DNA of 64,000 bases from Streptomyces bikiniensis (GCA_000716465.1 JNWL01000012.1:57777-121776), one strand, 5' to 3'. Numbered from the stretch's first letter, positions 47,890 through 58,861 are shown. Notes: a model not told the origin generated them from the letters alone. Made by a program: numbers and translations.

Positions 47890-48723
47890 CTACGCGGTGT
47901 CCGTACCCGGCGCCGTCGCCGGGGCGGTCGCGGCGGCCGTGGGTGAAGCGGCCGTGACTGCCTCGCGGTCGGGCGCGAGCGGGTCGGTCACCGTGCCGGA
48001 CTCCTCGTCGAAGAGCCCCTGCGCCAGCCTGGTCACCGCGGCGGGGACCGGCGGCGCCAGGTCGGCCACAGCTCGGAGACCGGACAGGACGTCGTCGGGT
48101 CGTACGGCAGGTGTCACGTGCCGAACAACCAGCCGCAGTATCGCACAGGCGCTGTCCAGCGGCCCATCGTCCCGGGGTTCGCCCTGGGGACGGACGGCCG
48201 TCAGCTCGGTGACCGCGGAACGGGTGTCGAAGGTGCGGACGCCGTTCTTCGTCTTGCGCTGTACTTCCACGGTCCCGGCCGCGAGAAACGCCTCCACGGC
48301 CTTCTCCGCCGCCTCGGGGGCGACGCCTTCGAGGCGCAGCTCCCAGACGGAGGCGGTGAGCCGGTCGGCGAGGCCCGGGGTGCGGGCCTCGACCGCGTCG
48401 GTGATGTCGAGGCCGGCCGGGAGGGACTCGTCGAGCAGGGCCCGCAGGACCTCCGGGTCGCGCGCCTCGGTGAGGGCGATCTCCAGGTACTCGGCCTCGG
48501 AGCCCGTGCCGGTCGGGGCGGCGTTGGCGTACGACACCTTGGGGTGGGGGGTGAAGCCGGCCGAGTACGCCATGGGCACCTCGGCGCGGCGCAGGGCGCG
48601 CTCGAAGGCGCGCTGGAAGTCGCGGTGGCTGGTGAACCGGAGGCGGCCGCGCTTGGTGTAGCGCAGTCGGATGCGCTGCACCGCCGGTGCGGGCGGCGGG
48701 CCTTCGGGCTGTCGCTTGCCCAG
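47890..48723 (-). CDS. TIGR03936 family radical-SAM-associated protein (DUF2344), probable CTG start
   Basis: 277 residues from CTG 48723-48721, or 263 from the GTG at 48681. Core: 'QRIRLRYTKRGRLRFTSHRDFQRAFERALRRAEVPMAYSAGFTPHPKVSYANAAPTGTGSEAEYLEI', the DUF2344 signature. The GTG at 48681 has no SD, whereas CTG has GAGGAG 8 nt upstream. The protein is always found with, or fused to, the TIGR03960 B12-binding radical SAM protein, encoded here two genes upstream, so they probably act together. The C-terminus is an Ala/Thr/Pro tail. The reaction is unknown to me. Confidence 0.85.
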   Translation of the reverse strand: MGKRQPEGPPPAPAVQRIRLRYTKRGRLRFTSHRDFQRAFERALRRAEVPMAYSAGFTPHPKVSYANAAPTGTGSEAEYLEIALTEARDPEVLRALLDESLPAGLDITDAVEARTPGLADRLTASVWELRLEGVAPEAAEKAVEAFLAAGTVEVQRKTKNGVRTFDTRSAVTELTAVRPQGEPRDDGPLDSACAILRLVVRHVTPAVRPDDVLSGLRAVADLAPPVPAAVTRLAQGLFDEESGTVTDPLAPDREAVTAASPTAAATAPATAPGTDTA

Positions 48724-48804
48724 TGGTTCTTCTCCTCGTTGCGGGGCGGCACGGGCGTGCGCCGTCCACGAGCTGTACGGGTCGTCTCGGGGGGTCCGCC
48801 CGGT

Positions 48805-49995
48805 TCACCCCCGCTTCCGCAGGGAGATCTCGGGGGCGGGCACCGCGCCGGAGACGTTCGTTGTACTACCCAGAGTACGCGCACGGGCCGCCGCCGGTTC
48901 CCGGGGCTCGACCGGCCGGGCCGCGCCGACGAGGGCGCGCCAGGCGTCCCGGCGGGCCTCCCGGACGGTGGCGCGGGCGGAGGCGAGCGCGTCCTTCGCG
49001 GCGTGTCCGGCCTCGACGGCGGCGCGGCGGGCCGGGGCCCAGAGGGCGTCGCGGACCCAGTGCCCGGCGGGCCGGAGGACGGACGCCCGAATCCGGGCGG
49101 CGGGCCGCGCGACCAGGTGCCGGCCGCACCACCGGAGCCCGTGCCACACGTGGACCAGCGGCCGTCCGAGCAGGTTCCGCGCGAGCCACTTGAGCCCGCG
49201 CCCGACGGCCCGCGACACGAACCCGGCGACCCGCCAGCACAGCGCGAGCGCGTCCCGCACCTCCCGGCCGACGGGCGCGAGGACCCGCTTCCAGAGCCAG
49301 AGGGCGGGGAGGACGACCCCGTACCGGACGACGGGCGCGACCACGTACCGCCAGAGCCCGGCCCACGGCCACACGAACAGCGCGAGGCCCAGCCGGGGCA
49401 GGAGCCGGCCCAGACCCCGCCCGGCCTGCCGGAACGCCCACCCCAGGCCCTCCCCCAGCGGGACGAGCACACGGCGGTACAGCCACACGGCGGGAACGGC
49501 GGCCCCGTAGCGGAACAGGGGGGCCAGGACGTGCCGGAAGAGCGCGGCGAGCGGGACGAGGACCAGCTTCTCCAGGAGGAACAGGCAGCCGGCGCCGAGC
49601 GGGGAGAGGACCCGCCGGTACAGCCACCCGGCCGGGACGGCGACCCCGTACCGGGCGACCGGCACCACCACGTACCGCCACGGCCACACGAACACCGCCC
49701 TGAGCAGCCGCTCCAGGCCCCGGCCGAGCCACCCGGCCCCGATCGCGATCCCCCGGCCCGCCGGTGCGAGGAGCCATCGGTACAGCCACCGGGCCGGGAG
49801 GACCACCGCGTGGTCGAAGAGCCACTCCAGGCCGCGGCCCGCCGGGCGGAGGAGGACCCGGTCGAGGAGCCGTCCCCCGGCGGCGAGGGCGTCCCAGGCC
49901 ATCCGGACCGGCAGGACGGCGACGAGCACGACGATCCGGACGGGAACGCGGATCAGCGCGGGTGGCGTCGGGCTTTCCAGGCTCATGCCGAACAT
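48805..49995 (-). CDS. Repeat-built membrane protein of unknown function
   Basis: 396 residues from the ATG at 49995 (49986 is an alternative). It contains at least four copies of a ~20-residue amphipathic/hydrophobic unit, RYGxxxPAxWLYRRVLxPxG (near 49270, 49460, 49600 and 49770), separated by 'GRGL...LL' and 'FVWPWRYVV' segments. These could be re-entrant or short membrane hairpins rich in Trp and Arg. The C-terminal quarter is basic and helical ('AGHAAKDALASARATVREARRDAWRALVG'). It lies between the two partners of a radical-SAM pair, on the same strand. I know no family for it. Confidence 0.7.
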   Translation of the reverse strand: MFGMSLESPTPPALIRVPVRIVVLVAVLPVRMAWDALAAGGRLLDRVLLRPAGRGLEWLFDHAVVLPARWLYRWLLAPAGRGIAIGAGWLGRGLERLLRAVFVWPWRYVVVPVARYGVAVPAGWLYRRVLSPLGAGCLFLLEKLVLVPLAALFRHVLAPLFRYGAAVPAVWLYRRVLVPLGEGLGWAFRQAGRGLGRLLPRLGLALFVWPWAGLWRYVVAPVVRYGVVLPALWLWKRVLAPVGREVRDALALCWRVAGFVSRAVGRGLKWLARNLLGRPLVHVWHGLRWCGRHLVARPAARIRASVLRPAGHWVRDALWAPARRAAVEAGHAAKDALASARATVREARRDAWRALVGAARPVEPREPAAARARTLGSTTNVSGAVPAPEISLRKRG

Positions 49996-50000
49996 GACGC

Positions 50001-50040
50001 GACGGCCCGGCGGAGGGTTCACCCCTCGCGCCGGGCCGTC
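50001..50040 (-). terminator. Terminator after the TIGR03960 radical SAM gene
   Basis: A perfect 12-bp stem (50001-50012 with 50029-50040) continued by 5 bp (50013-50017 with 50023-50027) with one bulged G. It lies 12 bp past the stop and before the repeat membrane gene. Confidence 0.85.
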
Positions 50041-50051
50041 GTGGAACGTCC

Positions 50052-51980
<1,929 letters not shown>

Positions 51981-52066
51981 CTCGAACCTTCGTGAGCGGG
52001 CAGGGGGCGACTCTCAAGCGTACCCCGGTGCCCGGTGGCCCGGAGCCGCCCCGCGGCGCTCCGGGG

Positions 52067-53563
52067 TCAGAGGGGCGCGGCCCCCGCCCAGGCCCCGGGC
52101 AGCGCGCGCTCGGCCGCGTCCGCCGCCGCCTCCTCCCTGCCGTACAGGAGTCCCCAGGTGAAGGCGGTCTCGCCGGCCGTGTGGGCCTGGAGGGCGAGGT
52201 CGCGGAGGGTGGCGCGGGCCACCACGCCGTCCTGGTGCTCGCCGAGCAGGGACTGGACCTTCTTCACCCGTTTGGCGAACTTCTTCGCGGACTTCCCGAG
52301 GACGGGGCGGGCCGCGTCGGCGGCGTAGCGGGTGCGTTTGGCGGCCTTGCGGGCCTCGTGGAGGGCGAGGTCGCGTTCGTGGCCGGGGGTGAGGGAGAGG
52401 GCGCGGTCGACGCGGGCGGCGAGCCGGGCGTGGTCCTTGCGGACGGCGCGGGCGAGGACCTTCGCGGCGTCGCGGGAGGCGGCCTCGCGCAGCGGCGGGT
52501 CGGCGAGGAGGGCGTCGAGGCGGTCGAGGAGGGCGAGGTACCGGTCGGAGTCGAGGGCGGCGACGGCCCTGCGGCGGGCGTCCTCGGTGCGGGCCGCGTC
52601 CCAGATCCGCAGCCGGGCCTTCACCGGGCCGAGGCGAAGGGTCCGGGGGACGTCGGCGAGGTGGGCGCGCAGCCGCTCGGCGAGCACCTCCTGGTCGCGG
52701 GCGGCGCCCAGTTCGCCCGCGAGCCACTTGAGTTCGCCGCCGAGGGGGTCGGTGGCGTTCCGGTCGAGGACGGAGCGGTACGTCTTGAGGGCGCTGCGCA
52801 GGCGGCGGCAGGCGACGCGGAGCTGGTGGACGGCGTCGGGGAGGTCGCGGCGGACGGCGGGGTCGAGGGCGACGACCGCCTCGGCCTGTTCGCGCACGTA
52901 GGCGAGGACGGCGGCTCCGGCGGTGCCGGGTTCGCCGGGCGGGGCGGTGTCGAGGGGGGTGTCTCCGGGGGCCGTCTCCGCGAGGGCCCTGGCCAGTTTG
53001 GAGGGGGCGTCCGAGGGGCGGATGCCGGCCTTCCGCAGGCGCTTCTCGACGGCGTCGAGGATGCCGGGGTCCGCCCCGTCGGCTGCTTCGACCTCGATCT
53101 CGGTCCAGGAGGCCCGGGGGCCGTCGGGCAGGCGTTCGGCGCGGACGGTGTCGACGGAGAGTTCGGCGAGGGGGCCGCCGTCGGCGTCGAGGAGCCGGCG
53201 GACGTCGCGGGCGGAGCGGAGGCGGACGACGGGGACGACCTCGCCGCCGCGGACGCGGGAGCGCAGCAGGGCCGCCAGGTCGGGCGGGAGGGTGTCGGAG
53301 AGCGGGGCCCTGATCTCGTCGCGGACGCCGACGGCGACGGGGAACTTCAGGTGCCAGCCCGCGTCCGAGCCGCCGGTGCGCCGGCGCAGGGTGATCGAGT
53401 CGGCGGCCAGGCGCAGGTCGGGGGTGTCGTGGTAGACGGCGTCGAGTTCCGTGACGCCGTCGTCGGCGACGGTCGCGACCTCCCGGACCCGGCTGAGGTC
53501 CGGGACGTCGGTCCCCGCCGCGGCTTCGTACTTCCGCTCGATCTCGCGCTTCGTCTCGGCCAT
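52067..53563 (-). CDS. CYTH-CHAD domain protein
   Basis: 498 residues. The N-terminal CYTH domain (about 1-200) begins with the ExExK motif 'REIERKYE' and has 'TLRRRTGGSDAGWHLKFP'. The C-terminal CHAD domain (about 215-490) is helical and rich in conserved His/Arg: 'DLPDAVHQLRVACRRLRSALKTY', 'RDQEVLAERLRAHL', 'HEARKAAKRTRYAADAA' and 'SLLGEHQDGVVARATL'. CYTH domains hydrolyse or bind triphosphates; CHAD domains bind inorganic polyphosphate. Such proteins likely act on or localise to polyphosphate. Start ATG at 53563. A separate unit between rodA and the radical SAM gene. Confidence 0.92.
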   Translation of the reverse strand: MAETKREIERKYEAAAGTDVPDLSRVREVATVADDGVTELDAVYHDTPDLRLAADSITLRRRTGGSDAGWHLKFPVAVGVRDEIRAPLSDTLPPDLAALLRSRVRGGEVVPVVRLRSARDVRRLLDADGGPLAELSVDTVRAERLPDGPRASWTEIEVEAADGADPGILDAVEKRLRKAGIRPSDAPSKLARALAETAPGDTPLDTAPPGEPGTAGAAVLAYVREQAEAVVALDPAVRRDLPDAVHQLRVACRRLRSALKTYRSVLDRNATDPLGGELKWLAGELGAARDQEVLAERLRAHLADVPRTLRLGPVKARLRIWDAARTEDARRRAVAALDSDRYLALLDRLDALLADPPLREAASRDAAKVLARAVRKDHARLAARVDRALSLTPGHERDLALHEARKAAKRTRYAADAARPVLGKSAKKFAKRVKKVQSLLGEHQDGVVARATLRDLALQAHTAGETAFTWGLLYGREEAAADAAERALPGAWAGAAPL

Positions 53564-53623
53564 ACCCCACGTCTAACCGCCGAGGGGCCCGCTTACTCGG
53601 CCGAAGGGGCGGAAAGGCCGGTG

Positions 53624-54823
53624 TCAGGCCGTCATCGGGCGCTGGACGCGGATCGACTGGAGGAGTCCGATCGCCACCCACACCGCGAACATGGACGAGC
53701 CGCCGTACGAGACGAACGGCAGCGGCAGGCCCGCGACCGGCATGATGCCGAGGGTCATGCCGATGTTCTCGAAGGACTGGAAGGCGAACCAGGCGATGAT
53801 CCCGGCGGCGACGACCGTGCCGTACAGCTCGGTGGTCTCGCGGGCGATCCGGCAGGCGCGCCAGAGGACGACCCCGAGCAGGACGAGGATGAGGCCGGCC
53901 CCGACGAAGCCCAACTCCTCGCCCGCGACGGTGAAGATGAAGTCGGTCTGCTGCTCGGGCACGAACTGGCCGCTGGTCTGGTGCCCCTTGAAGAGGCCCG
54001 TGCCGTAGAGGCCTCCGGAGCCGATGGCGATGCGGGCCTGGTTGGTGTTGTAGCCGACGCCGGCCGGGTCGAGGTCGGGGTTGGCGAAGGCCGCGAAGCG
54101 GTTGATCTGGTACTCGTCGAGCATGCCGAGGGTGGTGACGAGGACCGCGCCGAGGACGCCCGCGCCGATCAGGCCGAGGACCCAGCGGTTGGACGCGCCG
54201 GAGGCGAGCAGGACGCCGAGGACGATGACCGCCATCACCATGACCGAGCCGAGGTCGGGCATCAGCATGACGATGCCCATGGGGAGGGCGGCGAGGACCA
54301 GGGCCTTGGCGACGGTGCCGTGGTCGGGGTGGAGCTGGTCCCCCGCGTCGACCTTGGCCGCGAGCAGCATCGCCATGACCAGGATGATCGTGATCTTGAC
54401 GAACTCGCTGGGCTGGAGGGAGAAGCCGCCGCCGATCACGATCCACGCGTGCGCGCCGTTGATGGTGGCGCCGAGCGGGGTGAGGACGGCGAGGATCAGC
54501 ACGATGGAGATGCCGTAGAGGACCGGCACCGCGCCGCGCAGGGTGCGGTGGCCGAGCCAGATCGTGCCGACCATCAGGGCGAGGCCGATGCCGGTGTTGA
54601 GGAGGTGCCGGAAGAGGAAGTAGTAGGGGTCGCCCTGGTTGAGCTGGGTGCGGCCCCGGGTGGCGGACCAGACGAGCAGGGCGCCGAGCAGGGAGAGCGC
54701 GAGCGCCGAGAGCAGCATCGGCCAGTCGAGGCGGCGCAGGACCGAGTCGCGGGCGGTGAGCTTCACGAGCGGGCCGCGCTGGGGGGCGTAGCGGGAGACG
54801 GAGAAGCTGGTGCGGGTCGGCAT
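53624..54823 (-). CDS. rodA: RodA/FtsW-type peptidoglycan polymerase (SEDS family)
   Basis: 399 residues with ten predicted membrane segments. 'GATINGAHAWIVIGGGFSLQPSEFVKI' and 'MPDLGSVMVM' are the SEDS signatures, and 'FAAFANPDLDPAGVGYNTNQARIAIGSGGLYGTGLFKGHQTS' holds the extracellular loop. RodA polymerises lipid II glycan strands with its class B PBP partner. It starts 4 bp after the mrdA stop, so translation is coupled. In S. coelicolor the equivalent gene (sfr) belongs to the mre cluster and serves spore-wall growth. Confidence 0.96.
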   Translation of the reverse strand: MPTRTSFSVSRYAPQRGPLVKLTARDSVLRRLDWPMLLSALALSLLGALLVWSATRGRTQLNQGDPYYFLFRHLLNTGIGLALMVGTIWLGHRTLRGAVPVLYGISIVLILAVLTPLGATINGAHAWIVIGGGFSLQPSEFVKITIILVMAMLLAAKVDAGDQLHPDHGTVAKALVLAALPMGIVMLMPDLGSVMVMAVIVLGVLLASGASNRWVLGLIGAGVLGAVLVTTLGMLDEYQINRFAAFANPDLDPAGVGYNTNQARIAIGSGGLYGTGLFKGHQTSGQFVPEQQTDFIFTVAGEELGFVGAGLILVLLGVVLWRACRIARETTELYGTVVAAGIIAWFAFQSFENIGMTLGIMPVAGLPLPFVSYGGSSMFAVWVAIGLLQSIRVQRPMTA

Positions 54824-54827
54824 CGGG

Positions 54828-57035
54828 TCAGTCCCTCCAGACGGGCGGCGGTCCGGCGAGCGGCGGCTGTCCGTCGCCCTCCTGCGCGGGACCGTCGCTC
54901 TTCGCGGGGTCGGCCTTCTGCGACGCGGGATCGTACGGCTTGACCACGGGGGCGTCGATGGTGCCGTAGCGGTTGATCTTCGGCAGGGTCTTCTGGGGCT
55001 GGGGCAGCAGGGCCTTCCTGAGGTCCTGGTTGCCCTCGTCGTCCAGGCCGTAGAGGGCGTCGTAGATGTTGCGCACGGCGGGGCCGGAGGCGCCGGAGCC
55101 GGTGCCGCCCTGGGAGATCGTCATGACGATGGTGAAGTCGTCGGTGTAGGTGGCCAGCCAGGAGGTGGTCTGCTTGCCGTAGACCTGGGCGGTGCCGGTC
55201 TTGGCCCGCATGGGGATCTTGTCCTGGGGCCAGCCGCCGAACCGCCAGGCGGCGGTGCCGCCGGGCTCGACCACGGAGCGCAGGCCCTTGTCGAGGTCCC
55301 GGATGGTCTGCGGGCCGACCGGGAGCTTGCCGTGGGCCTTGGGCTTGATCTCCCGGACGCTCTTGCCGTCGGGGCTGATCACGGCCTTGCCGACGGCGGG
55401 GTCGTAGAGGGTGCCGCCGTTGGAGATGGCGGCGTAGATGGTGGCCATCTGGATGGGGGTGACGAGGACGTCGCCCTGGCCGATGGCGAAGTTGATGCTG
55501 TCGTACGCCTTGAGCTGGTTGCCTTCGAGGCAGCTCTCGTAGGCGATCTGCTGGACGTAGGTGCCGCCCTTCTTGCCCTGCTTGCACCAGACGTCCTTGT
55601 TGGCCGCCCAGAAGTCCTGCTTCCACTTGCGGTCGGGGACGCGGCCGGTCACCTCGTTCGGCAGGTCGATGCCGGTCTCGGCGCCGAGGCCGAAGTCACG
55701 GGCGGTGCGGTAGAACCAGTCCTTCGCGTCCTTCTTGGGCGTGAGCCCGCCGTCGCGCTGCCACTCCTGGTGGCCGAGGGCGTAGAAGACGGTGTTGCAG
55801 GAGTACTTGAGGGCCTCGCCGAGGGTGATGGGGCCGTGTCCCTGGGACTCGAAGTTGGCGAAGCTCCGGCTGCCGAGGCTGTAGGAGCTGCTGCAGTTGT
55901 ACCTGTCGTTGAAGTCGTGGCCGGCCCGCACGGCGGCGCTCGCCGAGATCACCTTGAAGATGGAGCCGGCGGCGGCCTGGCCCTGGATGGCGCGGTTGAG
56001 CAGCGGGTAGTTGGAGGCCTTGCTGGTGAGGGTGGAGTAGTCCTTGGCGGAGATGCCGCCGACCCAGGCGTTGGGGTCGTAGTCGGGCTGGGAGGCCATC
56101 GCGACGACGCGACCGGTCTTGGTCTCCATGACGACGACGGCGCCCGCGTCGGCCTCGTACTTCCGGCCGGTGATCTTGTCGGTCTCCTTCCGGACCTCCT
56201 TCATCGCCGCGTGGAGCTCGTACTCGGCGACGGCCTGGACGCGGGCGTCGATGCTGGTGACGAGGGTGGATCCGGCCACGCCCGGGTCGGACTCGGCCTG
56301 GCCCATGACGCGGCCGAGGTTGTCGACCTCGTAGCGGGTCACGCCGGCCTTGCCGCGCAGCTCCTTGTCGTACGTGCGCTCGATGCCGGAGCGGCCGACC
56401 TGGTCGGAGCGGAGGAACGGCGAGTCGGTGTCCTTGGCCTTCTCGATCTCGGAGTCGGTGACGGGCGAGAGGTAGCCGAGCACCTGCGCCGTGCGCGCCT
56501 TGCCGGGCGCCGGGTAGCGGCGGACGGCGGTGGGTTCGGCGGTGATGCCGGGGAAGTTCTCCGAGCTCTCACGGATCGTCAGCGCCTGCTGGGTGGTGGC
56601 CTCGTCGGTGACGGGGATCGGCTGGTAGGGGGAGCCGTTCCAGCAGGGCTTGGGGGTCTTGGAGTCGCAGAGCCGGATCCTGTTGATGACGTCCTGGGGC
56701 TTCATGCCGAGGACGCCGGCGAGCCGGGTGAGGACCGCCTTGCCGTCGTCCTTCATCTTCATCAGCTCGGTGCGGGACGCGGAGACCACGAGCCGGGTCT
56801 CGTTGTCGGCGAGCGGGACGCCGCGGGCGTCCAGGATCGAGCCGCGGACGGCGGGCTGGACGACCTGCTGGACGTGGTTGTTCTTCGCCTCGTCCGTGTA
56901 CTCCTTGCCGTTGCGGATCTGGAGGTACCAGAGCCGGCCCCCCAGGGTGAGGAGCAGGGAGAAGACGAGGATCTGGATGACGACGAGCCGGATCTGGACC
57001 CGGGGGGTCCGGCCGGTCTCGGGGATGTTGCTCAT
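54828..57035 (-). CDS. mrdA: Penicillin-binding protein 2 (class B transpeptidase)
   Basis: 735 residues. One N-terminal membrane anchor (about 14-35) precedes a dimerisation/pedestal region and the transpeptidase domain. Active-site motifs are Ser358-x-x-Lys361 in 'AAAGSIFK' (Ala-Gly replaces the common Pro-Gly), Ser412-x-Asn414 in 'YSCNTVF' and Lys612-Thr-Gly in 'RAKTGTAQV'. It cross-links peptidoglycan in the elongation/sporulation machinery with RodA. Several extra Cys residues are present (e.g. 'CDSKTPKPCW'). Part of mreB-C-D-mrdA-rodA. Confidence 0.96.
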   Translation of the reverse strand: MSNIPETGRTPRVQIRLVVIQILVFSLLLTLGGRLWYLQIRNGKEYTDEAKNNHVQQVVQPAVRGSILDARGVPLADNETRLVVSASRTELMKMKDDGKAVLTRLAGVLGMKPQDVINRIRLCDSKTPKPCWNGSPYQPIPVTDEATTQQALTIRESSENFPGITAEPTAVRRYPAPGKARTAQVLGYLSPVTDSEIEKAKDTDSPFLRSDQVGRSGIERTYDKELRGKAGVTRYEVDNLGRVMGQAESDPGVAGSTLVTSIDARVQAVAEYELHAAMKEVRKETDKITGRKYEADAGAVVVMETKTGRVVAMASQPDYDPNAWVGGISAKDYSTLTSKASNYPLLNRAIQGQAAAGSIFKVISASAAVRAGHDFNDRYNCSSSYSLGSRSFANFESQGHGPITLGEALKYSCNTVFYALGHQEWQRDGGLTPKKDAKDWFYRTARDFGLGAETGIDLPNEVTGRVPDRKWKQDFWAANKDVWCKQGKKGGTYVQQIAYESCLEGNQLKAYDSINFAIGQGDVLVTPIQMATIYAAISNGGTLYDPAVGKAVISPDGKSVREIKPKAHGKLPVGPQTIRDLDKGLRSVVEPGGTAAWRFGGWPQDKIPMRAKTGTAQVYGKQTTSWLATYTDDFTIVMTISQGGTGSGASGPAVRNIYDALYGLDDEGNQDLRKALLPQPQKTLPKINRYGTIDAPVVKPYDPASQKADPAKSDGPAQEGDGQPPLAGPPPVWRD

Positions 57036-57054
57036 GCTGCCTTGGCCCCCTCGG

Positions 57055-57723
57055 TCACAGTCGCTTGACTCCCTTGATGCGTCCGGCCCGTGTGGCCCGG
57101 TTCCGGGCGGCCTTCACGCGCAGTCCGCCGCGCTGGGCGCCGATCCTGAGGCCGGTTCCGGAGGAGAGCCAGCCGGAGGCGACGTCGGTTCCGGCGCCTC
57201 CGCCGGCGTCGGCGAGCGGATCGTTCTCGGCGCGTCGGGCCAGGGCCATGATGAGCGGCACCGTGAAGGGCGCGAGGAGCAGGTCGTACAGGGCCGCGGT
57301 GAACAGCAGGGAGGTCAGGCCGACGTGGCGGGCGGCGGTGTCGCCGACGAGGGCGCCGACGCCCGCGTAGAGGAGCGTGGAGCCGACGGCCGCGGCGACG
57401 ACGACGGCCATGGGGCCGGCCGCGGAGGTGAGCCGGCCGTTCTCCGGGCGGGCCAGGCCGACGAGGTAGCCGACGAGGCAGAGCACGAGGGCGTAGCGGC
57501 CGGCGGCGTGGTCGGCGGGCGGGGCGAGGTCGGCGAGGAGGCCGGCGCTGAAGCCGATGAGGGCGCCGCTGACGTGTCCGTAGACGAGGGCGAGGCCGAC
57601 GACGGTGAGGAGGACGAGGTCGGGGACGGCGCCGGGGAGCTGGAGGCGGGCGAGGACGGAGACCTGGACGACCAGGGCGACCACGATCAGGGCGGCGGAG
57701 AGGAGGATGCGGTTGATCTTCAC
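57055..57723 (-). CDS. mreD: Rod shape-determining protein MreD
   Basis: 222 residues from the GTG at 57723, overlapping the mreC stop (GTGA). Five or so membrane segments ('ILLSAALIVVALVVQVSVLARL', 'DLVLLTVVGLALVYGHVSGALIGFSAGLLADL' and others) are followed by a basic C-terminal tail ('RIGAQRGGLRVKAARNRATRAGRIKGVK') of about 45 residues that is longer than in rod-shaped bacteria. MreD links MreC and the wall enzymes in the membrane. Its stop is 19 bp before the mrdA ATG. Confidence 0.94.
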   Translation of the reverse strand: MKINRILLSAALIVVALVVQVSVLARLQLPGAVPDLVLLTVVGLALVYGHVSGALIGFSAGLLADLAPPADHAAGRYALVLCLVGYLVGLARPENGRLTSAAGPMAVVVAAAVGSTLLYAGVGALVGDTAARHVGLTSLLFTAALYDLLLAPFTVPLIMALARRAENDPLADAGGGAGTDVASGWLSSGTGLRIGAQRGGLRVKAARNRATRAGRIKGVKRL

Positions 57724-58721
57724 GGTGTCGCGTCCCCCTGGTCCTGGGCCTGGTTCTGGCCCTGGTTCTGACCGGCCTGGTTCTGGTTCTGTGCCTGTTC
57801 CGGCTGCCCGCTGCCCGTCGGTTTCGGCGTGACCGTGACGGTGACGGTCGGCGCGGGCTTGGGCTTCTGCGGCAGGACCGCGTCGCGCGGGTCGGAGCGC
57901 GGGGCCTGGACGACGACGCCGACGATGTCGAGCTTGGTGAAGCCGACGTACGGGCGGACGTAGACGTTGCGGGTCAGGCCGCCGCCCGCCGGGTCGACGC
58001 GGATGATCTCGCCGACCGGGACGCCGGGCACGAAGGGCTTGTCGGCGCGCGAGCCGAAGGTGACGAGCCGGTCGCCGGGCTTCACCTCGGCCTTGCCGTT
58101 GAGGAGCTGGACGCGCAGCGGGCTGTCGCCCTGGCCGGTGGCGAAGCCGAGTTCGTCGCTCTTCTCCATGCGGGTGCCGACGGTGAAGTCGGGGTCGTTG
58201 GCGAGGAGGACGGTGGAGGTGGAGGGGCCGACGGTGGTGACGCGGCCGACGAGTCCGGCGCCGTTGAGCACCGTCATGTCCCGCCGGATGCCGTCGCGGG
58301 AGCCGACGTCGATGGTGACGGTCCAGGAGAAGCCCTGGGCCGCTCCTATGGCGATGACCTGGGCGCCCTTGATGCCGTACTGGCCGGCTCCGGCGGTCTT
58401 GAGCAGGGTGTCGAGCTCGTTCAGCCGGCTGCGGTTGCGGTCGTCGCTGCCGAGCCTCGCCTTGAGCTCGGCGTTCTCCTTCTCCAGGGCGGCGATCCGG
58501 GTGTGCCGCTCGCCGGAGTCCCGTACCGCCCCTATGGCGTTGCCGACGGGGTCGACGGCGGCGGCCACACCGTTCTCGACCGGCCCGAAGACCGCCGCCG
58601 CGGCCTGCCGGGCACCGTCGACGGGTGACTCCTGGCCGCCGCGGATGTCCACCGTGATCAGCGCGAACGCGATGGCGATCAGCAGTACCAGGAGCAGCCG
58701 GCTCTCTCGTGTGTCCCTCAC
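57720..58721 (-). CDS. mreC: Rod shape-determining protein MreC
   Basis: 333 residues. A membrane anchor (about 8-25) is followed by a coiled coil ('HTRIAALEKENAELKARLGSDDRNRSRLNELDTLL', about 73-107) and the two beta-domains of MreC ('FSWTVTIDVGSRDGIRRDMTVLNGAGLVGRVT...', 'VTFGSRADKPFVPGVPVGEI'). The last ~50 residues are unusual: Pro/Thr/Val followed by a Gln/Asn-rich tail with repeated QNQ. MreC binds class B PBPs in the periplasm-equivalent space. Confidence 0.95.
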   Translation of the reverse strand: MRDTRESRLLLVLLIAIAFALITVDIRGGQESPVDGARQAAAAVFGPVENGVAAAVDPVGNAIGAVRDSGERHTRIAALEKENAELKARLGSDDRNRSRLNELDTLLKTAGAGQYGIKGAQVIAIGAAQGFSWTVTIDVGSRDGIRRDMTVLNGAGLVGRVTTVGPSTSTVLLANDPDFTVGTRMEKSDELGFATGQGDSPLRVQLLNGKAEVKPGDRLVTFGSRADKPFVPGVPVGEIIRVDPAGGGLTRNVYVRPYVGFTKLDIVGVVVQAPRSDPRDAVLPQKPKPAPTVTVTVTPKPTGSGQPEQAQNQNQAGQNQGQNQAQDQGDATP

Positions 58722-58861
58722 GTGCGGCGGCCGTGCCTTTCCTCGTGGTTCGTCTGTTCCGTTGTTCCGTGGTGCGAGCTGCGGTACGAGCTGTGGTGCG
58801 CGTACGGGTACGGGTACGGGGTCGGTGCGGTAGTTCTACCGCACCGGTCCCGTTCGCGCCG

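Noticed and set aside
43247..48661. 1,804-codon plus-strand open frame opposite rne and DUF2344
   Set aside because: The Gly/Leu/Arg-rich product mirrors the Ala/Glu/Arg repeats of RNase E read backwards; no independent evidence of coding.
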